Assembly: GCF_004214935.1 (NCBI RefSeq)
Contig: NZ_SFCC01000007.1
Span: 340,814 to 404,813, forward strand
From: Amycolatopsis suaedae
GTDB taxonomy: Bacteria; Actinomycetota; Actinomycetes; Mycobacteriales; Pseudonocardiaceae
DNA: 64,000 nt
Direction of reading: 5' to 3'
The notes beneath the pieces were generated by a model that saw only the letters and a list, made by a program, of their open reading frames with translations, had not been told where the DNA came from and did not search any database. Position numbers and translations under genes: made by a program. Below, in pieces: positions 7,618 to 15,344 of the stretch (within the stretch, counting starts at the first letter, position 1; every line of letters begins with the position of its first letter).

Positions 7618-8646
7618 GTGCCAGCCGTGGCCGTGACCGATCCCGCTGACGCTCGCCTGCTCGCCGCCCTGGCCGAGATGGGCAAAGCCGCGGTGCACGA
7701 GCTGGCCGCGCAGGTGGGCATGGACCCCAGGGAGGTCGCATACCGCCTGGTGGCACTGTCCGGCAGCGGCCTCCCGCTGCTGGTCGGTGTCGAGAGCGAC
7801 CCCAACGGCCTGCGTGCCGCCCTCGGCGGGCCACCACCCCGGCCCGGCCCGCCGGGTCCGCCGGGCCCGCCGCCGAACCTGGTCGCCGGCGGCCCGTCGG
7901 GACCGCACCAGGTCAACACCGGCCCGCCCCGGCCGGGTCCGCCGCCACCGCCCCCACCACCGCAGCAGCCTCCCCGCGGGCCCGTGCACGGCACCCCCAG
8001 CGGGGTCTACTCGGTGCAGGGCACGCCGTCCGGCCGCTACCCCGGCCCGCCGCCACAGCAGCCGCCGATGCCGCCCCGGCCCGCTCCGCAGCCGCCGGCG
8101 GCCCAGCAACCCGTCGCGTTGGACCCTGTGGTCAGCACCTGGGGTCCGCCGCAGGTGTCATCGTGGGCCAGGGGCGACCAGCCGTCGCGCCCGCCCAGCG
8201 GGTCGGCACCCCTGCCACAGGGCAAGCGGACCGGGTCGACCGGCGACGTGCTGGACACCATCGGCCTGGAGGGCGAGCAACTGAGCATCCAGCTGCTGGA
8301 GGTCCAGGACCCGGCTGATTTCCTGTTCAGCGCGGCCGGTTATTCACTCGCCGAGGGCGAACGGTCGGTCGTGGTGCACACCGAGATCACCAACAAGGGC
8401 CAGATCCCATTCCTTTCGCTGCCGGACAACTATCTGGAACTGGTGACCGACGACGGCAAGGCCGTCGCCAAGGCACCGGTCTCACTGACCTCGCGCCCGC
8501 CACACCGCATCGGGGTGCAGCCGGGTGAGACGGCGGGCGGGCACACCGTGTACGTCCTGCCGGACGCTACCCGGGTGGTCTCCGTCCGCTGGAACGCGCG
8601 CCCGGAGGCCGACGAGCGCTCGCTGACCTGGTCCATCGAGGACTGA
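7618..8646 (+). CDS. Hypothetical protein: winged-helix-like N-terminus, proline-rich linker, C-terminal beta domain
   Basis: About 342 residues in three parts. Residues 6-62 resemble an AsnC/Lrp-like winged helix (DARLLAALAEMGKAAVHELAAQVG, then DPREVAYRLVALSGSG). Residues 70-200 are an extremely Pro-rich, low-complexity linker with runs of eight prolines. Residues 215-342 form a globular beta-rich domain (EGEQLSIQLLEVQDPADF, SVVVHTEITNKGQIPF) reminiscent of DUF4352/telethonin-like immunoglobulin folds. No transmembrane helix or signal peptide is seen. GTG codons at 7618, 7627 and 7633 are all possible starts. I do not recognise a characterised homologue. The layout suggests a cytosolic DNA- or protein-binding adaptor; that is inference only. 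Confidence 0.75.
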   Translation: MPAVAVTDPADARLLAALAEMGKAAVHELAAQVGMDPREVAYRLVALSGSGLPLLVGVESDPNGLRAALGGPPPRPGPPGPPGPPPNLVAGGPSGPHQVNTGPPRPGPPPPPPPPQQPPRGPVHGTPSGVYSVQGTPSGRYPGPPPQQPPMPPRPAPQPPAAQQPVALDPVVSTWGPPQVSSWARGDQPSRPPSGSAPLPQGKRTGSTGDVLDTIGLEGEQLSIQLLEVQDPADFLFSAAGYSLAEGERSVVVHTEITNKGQIPFLSLPDNYLELVTDDGKAVAKAPVSLTSRPPHRIGVQPGETAGGHTVYVLPDATRVVSVRWNARPEADERSLTWSIED

Positions 8647-8974
8647 CACCAGCCGCGTCTCTTCCACCGCCTACCCGCGTCGGCCCACGTCGAGCCCCGG
8701 TCGTTGTGTCCACTGTGGTCTTCATCTGTCTTCTCCTCCCCGTTCGCCCGCGCCGCCGGTGGGGGCGCGGCTGGTTGAAGTACAGCGCGTGCCCCGGCCG
8801 TCCGGCATCCGACTAAAGGCGAGAAATGGTGTCGCGAAAGTGGCAGAAATCCCGGGCCGGAAATCGACGAAATGCGGATGGCACGCCCCGGCCCGGTCCG
8901 TAGCGTCATCGGTGTTCGCAGCGGACAACGCGTTGATTGACAACTACAGAGTGAGCGACAGCCGGGCCGCGCTC
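8647..8974. other. 328-bp intergenic region with no convincing gene
   Basis: The stretch lies between the stop of the HTH/Pro-rich gene and the rluD terminator. It contains one copy of the 9-mer CCACTGTGG at 8710-8718 and a relatively AT-rich patch (8815-8900). A possible minus-strand 34-codon open frame (8725-8621) with a GGAG motif upstream has no recognisable product. Nothing else supportable is seen. Confidence 0.5.
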
Positions 8975-9023
8975 GCGCTCTCCCCACTCCGGGTCTCGGG
9001 GGTTTCCGGAGCGGGGAGAGCGC
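8975..9023 (-). terminator. Terminator of the lspA-rluD operon
   Basis: A 16-bp stem with one mismatch (8975-8990 with 9008-9023; GCGCTCTCCCC paired to GGGGAGAGCGC plus CTCC/GGAG) begins 4 bp after the rluD stop. The loop is 17 bases. Strong position-specific evidence for the end of the SAM-IV-led operon. Confidence 0.82.
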
Positions 9024-9026
9024 GGG

Positions 9027-9950
9027 TCACTCGGCTCGTAACAGCTCCAGGGCGTGTGCCAGGTCGTCGGGATAGTCGGCGGAGAACTCCACCCAGCGGC
9101 CGTCGGCCGGGTGCGCGAAGCCCAGTGTGTGGGCGTGCAGCCACTGCCTGGTGAGCCCCAGCTTGCGTGCCAGCACCGGATCGGCGCCGTAGGTGAGGTC
9201 GCCGACGCACGGGTGCCGCATCGCCGAGAAGTGCACCCGGATCTGGTGCGTGCGCCCGGTCTCCAGCTTGATCTGCGCCAGCGAGGCCGCGCGGAACGCC
9301 TCCACCACCTCGTAGTGCGTGACGCTCGGCCTGCCGGTGGCGACGACGGCGAACTTGTAGTCGTGCCGGGGATGCCGGTCGATCGGGGCGTCGATCGTGC
9401 CGCGCATCGGGTCCGGATGGCCCTGGACGACGGCGTGGTAGCCCTTGTCCACCGTGCGTTCCTTGAACGCCCGCTTCAGCACCGTGTAGGCGTGCTCGCT
9501 CTTGGCGACCACCATCACCCCGGTGGTCCCCGCGTCGAGGCGGTGCACCACACCCTGCCGCTCGGCCGCACCCGAGGTGGACACCCGCACCCCGGCGGCG
9601 GCGAGCCCGCCGACCACGGTCGGCCCGGTCCAGCCCGGGCTCGGGTGGACGGCGACCCCGACGGGCTTGGAGAGCACCACGATGTCGTCGTCGGAGTGCA
9701 GGATCCGCATGCCCTCCACGGCGACCGGCTCGACCCGCTGCTCCCCGCCCGGCTCCGGGAGCGTCACCTCGAGCAGCCCGCCCGCGCTGAGCCGGTCGGA
9801 CTTGCCAGCGGGCCTGCCGTCCAAGAGCACGTCGCCCGCGGCGGCCAGCTCGGCGACCGCCGTACGGGACAGGCCGAGCAGCTTCGCCAGGCCGGCGTCG
9901 ACCCGCATCCCGTCCAGCCCGTCGGGGACGGGGAGCATGCGCGCGCTCAT
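9027..9950 (-). CDS. rluD: 23S rRNA pseudouridine synthase, RluD/RluA family
   Basis: 307 residues. An N-terminal S4 RNA-binding domain (about 14-60, [18 protein letters not shown]) is followed by the RluA-type catalytic domain with the signature [15 protein letters not shown]; its Asp, near residue 137, is the catalytic nucleophile. Further conserved blocks are [20 protein letters not shown] and [11 protein letters not shown]. The enzyme isomerises uridines in 23S rRNA (helix 69 for RluD). The ATG at 9950 overlaps the lspA stop (ATGA), the classic lspA-rluD pairing. It is the last gene of the operon before a strong hairpin. The site-specificity label RluD is inferred from the lspA linkage. 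Confidence 0.93.
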   Translation of the reverse strand: MSARMLPVPDGLDGMRVDAGLAKLLGLSRTAVAELAAAGDVLLDGRPAGKSDRLSAGGLLEVTLPEPGGEQRVEPVAVEGMRILHSDDDIVVLSKPVGVAVHPSPGWTGPTVVGGLAAAGVRVSTSGAAERQGVVHRLDAGTTGVMVVAKSEHAYTVLKRAFKERTVDKGYHAVVQGHPDPMRGTIDAPIDRHPRHDYKFAVVATGRPSVTHYEVVEAFRAASLAQIKLETGRTHQIRVHFSAMRHPCVGDLTYGADPVLARKLGLTRQWLHAHTLGFAHPADGRWVEFSADYPDDLAHALELLRAE

Positions 9951-10522
9951 GCGGTCGCCTTCTTCCTCGGTGCCCTGGTCGTCCGCCCGTCGTACTCCTT
10001 GCCGAGCAGGGTCAGGACGACGACCAGCACGCCACCCACGCAGATCGCGGAGTCGGCGACGTTGAACACCGGCCACACCTCACCGTCGGGCGAGAACAAC
10101 GACACGAAGTCGACCACGTGACCCCGCAGCGGACCGGGCGCACGGAAGATCCGGTCGACCAGGTTGCCCAGCGCCCCCGCCAGCACCAGGCCGAGGCCGA
10201 CGGCCCAGCCTGCCGAGCGCAGCCGCCTGGCGAACCACACCAGCACCACCACGACGGCGGCCGCGATCAGGGCGAGTACCCAGGTCATCCCCGTGGCGAT
10301 CGAGAACGCGGCACCGGGATTGCGAACCAGCTGCAGGTAGGCGAGCCCGCCGAGCACCGGTATCGGTTCGCTGCCCTCCAGGGTCGCGGTCACGATGATC
10401 TTGGTGATCAAGTCGAGGACGAACGCCGCCGCCGCGACCACCGCGAGGACGCCCACCCGCCGTCTCGGCAGGGCCTGCGCCACGCTCTCGCCGTCGGACG
10501 GGGCCCCTCGCTCGCTGCTCAC
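9947..10522 (-). CDS. lspA: Signal peptidase II (prolipoprotein signal peptidase)
   Basis: 191 residues, four transmembrane helices, aspartic peptidase that removes signal peptides from diacylated prolipoproteins. Both catalytic aspartates are visible in their motifs: GNLVDR (Asp about 123) and FNVADSAI (Asp about 155). The block [12 protein letters not shown] is the conserved substrate-binding loop. It has a short cytoplasmic N-terminus and a basic C-terminal tail (RAPRKKATA). The start is GTG at 10522. It lies 4 bp after a membrane-protein gene and overlaps rluD downstream. Expression presumably depends on the transcript initiated upstream of the SAM-IV leader unless an internal promoter exists. 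Confidence 0.95.
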   Translation of the reverse strand: MSSERGAPSDGESVAQALPRRRVGVLAVVAAAAFVLDLITKIIVTATLEGSEPIPVLGGLAYLQLVRNPGAAFSIATGMTWVLALIAAAVVVVLVWFARRLRSAGWAVGLGLVLAGALGNLVDRIFRAPGPLRGHVVDFVSLFSPDGEVWPVFNVADSAICVGGVLVVVLTLLGKEYDGRTTRAPRKKATA

Positions 10523-10526
10523 CCCG

Positions 10527-11351
10527 TCATTGTCCCCCGGCCGGTAGACCGGACGCGGCCGGTCCCCTGGTCACGAGCGCGGCGAGCGCTCCGGCCAGCA
10601 GAACGGCCGCCGCCGCTACGACGGCGAACCGGCCGTCCAGCGCCACCGCGGCGGTGGCGAAGGCCGGGGCGATCAGGGCGAGCAGCACGCTGCGCTCGAA
10701 CCACGCCAGCACGGCCAGCGCCCCGGCTGGCAGCAGCACCACACTCTCCGACGTCGACAGAACCGACAGGGTCAGTCCCACGACGAGCACGACGGCGACG
10801 AGGCAACACCACCCGGCCACCCGGCGCGCCGTTCCCGCCGAGAAATAGGTGGCCGCCGCGGTTACCAGTGCCAGCCCTGTCAGTGGCAGGACTCCGTTCA
10901 CCAGCACGGCGCCCGTGAGCGAACCGCTGACACTCCCGCCGAGCGCGACCAGGACGATCGCCGGAACGCAGGCCGCGAGCACCGCCACCAGCCGGCCGGG
11001 CCGGACCGCCTCACCGGCCCGGCGGCGCCCCACGGCGTACCAGGCCAGCGACGCGACGAGGACCAGCGCGAGCCCGGTCGCCGCCCAGCCGGGGACGTTC
11101 CAGGACAGCGGATCGCCGGGCCCGTACCGGGCGAAATCCGGTAGCTGATCGAACTCGGTGAACACCGCGACGCTGTACAACGCGCCGGGGTTGAGCATCG
11201 GTTCCCCGCGATTCTGCGGGACGTAGGCGAACCAGCCGTGGTCGGCCGCCGGTACCGCCAGCAGCGTGCCGAGCAGCAGGAAACCCAGCAGGGCCAACGG
11301 GAACCAGTAGTCATGTCGCGTACCGGACACCGGCTCGCGCACGTGAGTCAC
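10527..11351 (-). CDS. Hypothetical multi-spanning membrane protein
   Basis: About 274 residues, with 7-8 predicted hydrophobic helices: LALLGFLLLGTLLAVPAAD near residue 17, ATGLALVLVASLAWYAV near 85, then several Ala/Val/Leu helices to the C-terminus. One larger extracytoplasmic loop follows helix 1 (DHGWFAYVPQNRGEPMLNPG). I do not recognise the family. Starts at GTG 11351 or GTG 11342 are both possible. The first overlaps the stop of an 8-codon frame that itself begins on the aminotransferase stop codon (ATGA), suggesting translational coupling. It lies between a SAM-IV-controlled aminotransferase and lspA, all on one strand with gaps of 20 bp or less. Confidence 0.75.
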   Translation of the reverse strand: MTHVREPVSGTRHDYWFPLALLGFLLLGTLLAVPAADHGWFAYVPQNRGEPMLNPGALYSVAVFTEFDQLPDFARYGPGDPLSWNVPGWAATGLALVLVASLAWYAVGRRRAGEAVRPGRLVAVLAACVPAIVLVALGGSVSGSLTGAVLVNGVLPLTGLALVTAAATYFSAGTARRVAGWCCLVAVVLVVGLTLSVLSTSESVVLLPAGALAVLAWFERSVLLALIAPAFATAAVALDGRFAVVAAAAVLLAGALAALVTRGPAASGLPAGGQ

Positions 11352-11370
11352 CCCCAGCGAACGGAAGGCG

Positions 11371-12744
11371 TCATCCTCCCGCAGGAACGTCGAGGGCCGC
11401 AAGGAAATCGGGCAGCCGCCGGGAGTCGGCAGTGGGCTCCCACCGCCCGTCACGCTTGACGTAGTCCGCACGGGCGCCGCGGGCCACGATTTGCCGCAGC
11501 GCCAGCACGAGCCGGTCGACGTGCTCGGCGGTGTTGCCCAGCCCGAGACTGACCCGCACCGCCTGGGTCCCGCTGCCACCCGCCACGCCGACCAGCCGTG
11601 CGGTGGCCACGTGGGCGCAGAAGGCGCCGTCGCGCACACCGATGCCGTACTCGGCCGACAGGACGGCAGCCAGCCAGCCCGGTTCGAAGCCGTCCACGGT
11701 GAACGCGACCGTGCCGACGCGGTCGGCATCGGTGTCGAACAGTCGCAGCTGCGCCAGACCGGGGACGCCGTCGAGGCCGGTGACGAGACGGTCGAGCAAC
11801 TCGGTCTCGTGCCTGCGGATGTCGTCCCAGCGTGCCGACAGCGTCGCGCAGGCAACGCCGAGCGCGTAGGCCCCGACGGTGTTGGGCGATCCTGCCTCGT
11901 GCCGCTGCGGCCCGGTGTTCCAGGCGACGCCCAGCTCGTCACCGCGCCGGACGACAGCCCTGGTCGCACCGCCTCCGGCGAGATAGGGAACGCCGCCGTT
12001 GAGCCAGTCTCCGCGGCCGACGAGTGCCCCAGCACCGTAGGGCGCGTACAGCTTGTGGCCGGACAGAGCGACGTAGTCGACGTCCAGCTCACGCAGCGAC
12101 ACCGGTCGGTGCGGGGCGAGCTGGGCGGCGTCGAGTGCCACCCGGGCACCGTGCCGGCGGGCGACGGCGGCGATCTCGGCGACCGGCAGCACCTCGCCGG
12201 TCACGTTGGACGCGCCGGTCACCACGACGAGCCGGGGCCCCTCCGGACAGTCCGCGAGCGCACTGTCCACAGCGGACACCGCGGCCAGCCGGGTGCGCGG
12301 GGTGGCGATACGCCGGACGTTGGGCCCGCGCCAGGGCAGCAGGGCGGCGTGGTGCTCCGTATCGAACAGCACCACCGACGTGCGGGGCGGGAGGCTGCGG
12401 GCGAGCAGGTTCAGCGCGTCGGTGGTGTTGCGGGTGAACACGACGGCATCCGCGGGGCGGGCGTCGACGAACCGGGCGACGGCCTCGCGTGCCCGTTCGT
12501 AGACGGCGGTGCTGACCTTGGAGCAGTACCCGGCCCCGCGATGGACGCTGGCGTAGTACGGCAGGAACTCCTCGACGGCTTCGCGCACGCGGGCCAGGCT
12601 CGGTGCGCTGGCGGCGTGGTCGAGATTGGCGTAGCCGACCCGCTCGCCGGTGACCAACGGGACGGGCTGGCCCGCACCGACGACGGCGGGCACGGTGGAG
12701 TCCGCGACGCGGCGCGGGGTGATGGTGTCGAGCGTGATCGTCAT
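11371..12744 (-). CDS. PLP-dependent class V aminotransferase / cysteine desulfurase-like protein
   Basis: 457 residues of the SufS/CsdA-like fold. The PLP lysine is in SGHKLYAPYG (Lys about 229), preceded by the cofactor Asp block VALDAAQLAPHRP. NTTDALNLLARSL and TGASNVTGEVLPV are conserved. A cysteine in RDGAFCAHVA (about 375) occupies the position of the desulfurase active-site Cys loop. A C-terminal extension of about 35 residues is unusual for SufS. The ATG at 12744 follows GAGGAG. A SAM-IV riboswitch leader precedes it, pointing to sulfur or methionine metabolism. It could be a cysteine desulfurase, selenocysteine lyase or C-S lyase; it is not near sufBCD, so a housekeeping Suf role is less likely. 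Confidence 0.88.
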   Translation of the reverse strand: MTITLDTITPRRVADSTVPAVVGAGQPVPLVTGERVGYANLDHAASAPSLARVREAVEEFLPYYASVHRGAGYCSKVSTAVYERAREAVARFVDARPADAVVFTRNTTDALNLLARSLPPRTSVVLFDTEHHAALLPWRGPNVRRIATPRTRLAAVSAVDSALADCPEGPRLVVVTGASNVTGEVLPVAEIAAVARRHGARVALDAAQLAPHRPVSLRELDVDYVALSGHKLYAPYGAGALVGRGDWLNGGVPYLAGGGATRAVVRRGDELGVAWNTGPQRHEAGSPNTVGAYALGVACATLSARWDDIRRHETELLDRLVTGLDGVPGLAQLRLFDTDADRVGTVAFTVDGFEPGWLAAVLSAEYGIGVRDGAFCAHVATARLVGVAGGSGTQAVRVSLGLGNTAEHVDRLVLALRQIVARGARADYVKRDGRWEPTADSRRLPDFLAALDVPAGG

Positions 12745-12777
12745 ACCGGCTCCTCGGCGGTCCTGGGACCCGCGAGG

Positions 12778-12891
12778 GTCCGCGCTTGCCCGCCGCACCT
12801 CGCGGCGGACCAGGTCCTCACCCGGGGCACCCCACCGCGGAAGGAGGGTTGCCGGCCAGCGAGCCGGGGCTTGGCGCTGGCACTCATGACC
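12778..12891 (-). ncRNA. SAM-IV riboswitch (S-adenosylmethionine-sensing leader)
   Basis: Read on the minus strand from 12891: GGTCATGAGTGCCAGCG, then AAGCCCCGG, CTGGCCGGCAACCC, CCGCGGTGGGGTGCCCCGGG and a closing GGACC. These are the consensus blocks of SAM-IV in order. They are followed by the accessory hairpin CCGCCGC-GAGGT-GCGGCGG (12808-12790) and GCAAGCGCGG, whose CGCGG can pair with CCGCG to form the pseudoknot. Immediately downstream GGACCC-TCGC-GGGTCC (12781-12766) overlaps the pseudoknot strand by two bases, so ligand binding and this hairpin look mutually exclusive. The riboswitch should lower expression of the downstream aminotransferase operon when SAM is high; the direction is from the known class. 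Confidence 0.92.
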
Positions 12892-12914
12892 TTGTCCCGC
12901 ACCGTAACCGATCA

Positions 12915-12945
12915 CCTGTGGGCAGCGCCAGCGGCTGCCCACAGG
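12915..12945 (-). terminator. Terminator after the M23 peptidase gene
   Basis: A perfect 12-bp stem (CCTGTGGGCAGC 12915-12926 with 12934-12945) and a 7-base loop lie 12 bp after the M23 peptidase stop and just upstream of the SAM-IV leader. It separates the two minus-strand transcription units. Confidence 0.78.
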
Positions 12946-12957
12946 CTGGGACGGGGC

Positions 12958-13644
12958 CTAGCCCTCGTACCGGAAGCGGCCGGGCAGCTCGACCGTCTTG
13001 CCGGTGCTCACCTCGGTCGCCGTGCCCGCGTACTGCTCGCTGCCCTCGGTGAACCGCCAGCCACCGAACGTCTTGCCGGTCACCGCCTCGCCGACGGCGT
13101 CCGCCACCTCCGTGGCCAGGCGGTCGTAGGACACCCCGTCCCAGTTGCCCGCGGCGATCGGGTCGGCCGAGCGGGCAGCCGCCGCGCCCAGCGTCCAGAG
13201 CGTGAAGTGGACGTGCGCACCACTGCTGCTGCCGCCGCAGGGCAGGGCGTTGCCGATGTTGCCGAGCGGTGTGCCCGGCTCGACACGCTGTCCGTCGGTG
13301 ACGGTGATGTTCTCCATGTGGTAGTACCCGGTGCGCCAGCCACCTTCGTGGTCGATCGTCACCCAGTCACCCGCCGAGCAGCGCTGGATGGAGACCGTGC
13401 CGGCCAGCGGCGCACGAACCAGCTCGTCGCGCGGGTTGAGGTCGATGGCGTTCTTCACACCTGACCGTCCGTTGTCGGAGTGGATTCCGGCCGAGCCGAC
13501 CACCTGTCCGGCGGCGAACGGCAGGCTGAACTGCGGGAAGGCGGCCGCCTGGGCGGTCGGGGCAACCAGCATCCCGCCGGCGAGCACAGCGGCAGCGGCC
13601 AGCGTGCGGCCCGAGCGGGCCTGGAAAACGGCAGGCAGTGTCAC
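12958..13644 (-). CDS. Secreted M23-family (LytM/LasA-like) metallopeptidase
   Basis: 228 residues. A Sec signal peptide covers about residues 1-33 (basic N-terminus, hydrophobic core AAAAVLAGGMLVAP, AQA-A cleavage context). The peptidase domain follows, with the zinc motif GAHVHFTLW (HxH near residue 143) and the upstream metal-binding region around SGVKNAIDL. M23 enzymes cut peptidoglycan or glycine-rich cross-links. The LasA-like order suggests a small extracellular lytic endopeptidase rather than an envelope-anchored NlpD type. The GTG at 13644 is preceded by GGAG. It is monocistronic, between an antiporter gene and a strong terminator. A long AT-richer leader of about 130 bp probably holds its promoter. 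Confidence 0.87.
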   Translation of the reverse strand: MTLPAVFQARSGRTLAAAAVLAGGMLVAPTAQAAAFPQFSLPFAAGQVVGSAGIHSDNGRSGVKNAIDLNPRDELVRAPLAGTVSIQRCSAGDWVTIDHEGGWRTGYYHMENITVTDGQRVEPGTPLGNIGNALPCGGSSSGAHVHFTLWTLGAAAARSADPIAAGNWDGVSYDRLATEVADAVGEAVTGKTFGGWRFTEGSEQYAGTATEVSTGKTVELPGRFRYEG

Positions 13645-13775
13645 AGCAGGTGTCTCCTCTGCGGCAGAACTCCCCCAAAAGGACTAACTCGATCGAGCGG
13701 ACTGTAAGCCATTCGGTCTCATTAGTGAATACTTCTGGTAAGAAAACCGCAAACAACCTGCTCCACCGGTGGAAA

Positions 13776-15254
13776 TCAGGCGCCGGATTCGCCCTTCCAC
13801 CTGGCCAGCCGCCCGGCCCGGTCCACGGCACGCAGCCGCCGCTCGGTCGCGGCCCGCACGTGCTGCGTAGCGACCACCAGCAGCTGGTCGTGTTCCTGCA
13901 GCCGGCTGGTCGGCTGCGGGGTGAAGCCCTTGCCGCCACGGACGACGAGGCTGACCGAGGCACCCGCGGGAAGCCGCAGCTCGGACAGGTAGACGCCGTG
14001 CATCCGGGACCCGGCCTGGATCCGCACCTGCAGCAGCTCGGCCCCCAGTTCGTCCAGGGGTGCCGAGTCGACCTGGATCTCCTTGGGCTCGTCGCCCTTG
14101 GCGAGCCCGAGCCACCGGGCCAGCGGGGACAGGGTCGTGCCCTGCACCAGCGTGAGCACGATGACCAGGACGAACACGGCATCGACGAGCTGTTCGGCAC
14201 CGGGCACGCCCTGTGCCAGCGGGATCATGGCGAGCACAATCGGCACGGCACCGCGCAGCCCGGCCCAGGACAGGAACACCCGTTCTCGCCAGGGCACCCG
14301 GAACGGCAGCAGGGACACCAGCACCGACACCGGCCGGGCGACGAGCAGCACGACCGCACCGGCGATCAGTCCGGGGATGACGGCATCGAGCAGCCGCCCG
14401 GGCGAGGCGAACAGGCCGAGCAGTACGAACAGGCCGATCTGCGCCAGCCAGCCGAGCCCCTCGGCGAACGACAGCGTGTCCGACCGGTGCGGCAGCCGCG
14501 AGTTACCCAGCACCACGCCCGCGACGTAGGTGGCCAGCAGCCCGGACGCATGCACCAGCTGGCCCGACGAGTAGGCGACCACGCAGACGGCGACGGTGGC
14601 GAGCGGGTACAGGCCGGTCGCGGGAAGCGCCGCCCGCCGCAGCGCCGCGGCCCCCAGCCAGCCGAGCACCACGCCGATGACCAGGCCGGCGCCGAGTTCG
14701 TAGATCACCAGCAGCGGCAACGTCCAGTCCACTGTGGTGCCGGTGGCGAGCACGACGACGGCGATGTAGGCCGGCGCGTCGTTGATGCCGGACTCCAGTT
14801 CCAGCGTCCCAACCAGCCTCCGGCCGATGCCCGCACTACGCAGCACGGAGAACACCGCGGCCGCGTCGGTGGAGGCGAGCACCGCTCCCCACAGCAGCGC
14901 CAGCCGCCAGTCGAAGTCGAGCAGCCAGCGCAGCGCGGCGGCGGTGACTGCGACGCTGACCACGACGGCCACTGTGGACAGTGCGATTCCCGGCCAGAGC
15001 GCCGGCTTCACAGCCTGCCAGCGCGTGGTCAGCCCGCCCTCGGTGAGGATCATCACCAGCGCGGCGAGCCCGAGGGCCTGGGTGAGGTCGGCGTTCTCGA
15101 ACTGGATTCCCAGTCCGGATTCGCCCAGCAGGACCCCGATCCCGAGATACAGCAGCAGCGACGGCAGTCCCACCCGCACGGAAAGGCGGACCGCGAGTAC
15201 CGCGGCGAGCAGGACGGCCGCACCTGCACCGAGCACGACCGGGAGTTCGCCCAC
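13776..15254 (-). CDS. Potassium/proton antiporter, CPA1/NhaP2-type with TrkA-C domain
   Basis: 492 residues. The first 390 or so form 12-13 transmembrane helices of a Na+/H+ exchanger domain, with conserved SGINDAPAYIAVVV (the ND-type ion site), LASTDAAAVFSVL, GLLATYVAGVVLGN and SWAGLRGAVPIVLA. The C-terminal 90 residues (KEIQVDSAPLDELGAELLQV to LLVVAT) are a TrkA-C (RCK_C) regulatory domain as in NhaP2/CvrA potassium/proton antiporters. It should export K+ or Na+ against protons at the cytoplasmic membrane, with ligand gating by the C-terminal domain. The GTG start follows GGGGAGG. It is downstream of the PBP gene with 90 bp between, so it may be separately transcribed. Confidence 0.9.
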   Translation of the reverse strand: MGELPVVLGAGAAVLLAAVLAVRLSVRVGLPSLLLYLGIGVLLGESGLGIQFENADLTQALGLAALVMILTEGGLTTRWQAVKPALWPGIALSTVAVVVSVAVTAAALRWLLDFDWRLALLWGAVLASTDAAAVFSVLRSAGIGRRLVGTLELESGINDAPAYIAVVVLATGTTVDWTLPLLVIYELGAGLVIGVVLGWLGAAALRRAALPATGLYPLATVAVCVVAYSSGQLVHASGLLATYVAGVVLGNSRLPHRSDTLSFAEGLGWLAQIGLFVLLGLFASPGRLLDAVIPGLIAGAVVLLVARPVSVLVSLLPFRVPWRERVFLSWAGLRGAVPIVLAMIPLAQGVPGAEQLVDAVFVLVIVLTLVQGTTLSPLARWLGLAKGDEPKEIQVDSAPLDELGAELLQVRIQAGSRMHGVYLSELRLPAGASVSLVVRGGKGFTPQPTSRLQEHDQLLVVATQHVRAATERRLRAVDRAGRLARWKGESGA

Positions 15255-15272
15255 ACCGTCCTCCCCTCGTCA

Positions 15273-15290
15273 GCTCGATTTTAGTCGAGC
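15273..15290 (-). terminator. Short hairpin in the PBP/antiporter gap
   Basis: GCTCGA-TTTTAG-TCGAGC forms a 6-bp stem between the PBP stop (15345) and antiporter start (15254). It could weaken read-through or act as an operator. Weak evidence. Confidence 0.3.
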
Positions 15291-15344
15291 CGGACGGCGG
15301 TCGGCGCACCGGTATGTACCGCGATGTCCACTTCGGACGGCAGC

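Noticed and set aside
5835..7994. Longer DUF885 start giving over 700 residues
   Set aside because: The extra N-terminal part is Gly/Pro-rich and antisense to the divergent HTH gene; GTG 7490 has a GGGAGG ribosome-binding site and a family-like N-terminus.
8621..8725. Minus-strand 34-codon frame with a GGAG motif upstream in the 8.7-kb gap
   Set aside because: The product is a basic, low-complexity peptide with no hydrophobic or conserved feature and it overlaps the end of the plus-strand gene; not enough support to call a gene.
13645..13775. Cyclic-di-AMP (ydaO-type) riboswitch before the M23 peptidase
   Set aside because: Such leaders are common before actinobacterial wall hydrolases, but the 131-bp gap is short and none of the conserved blocks could be found.
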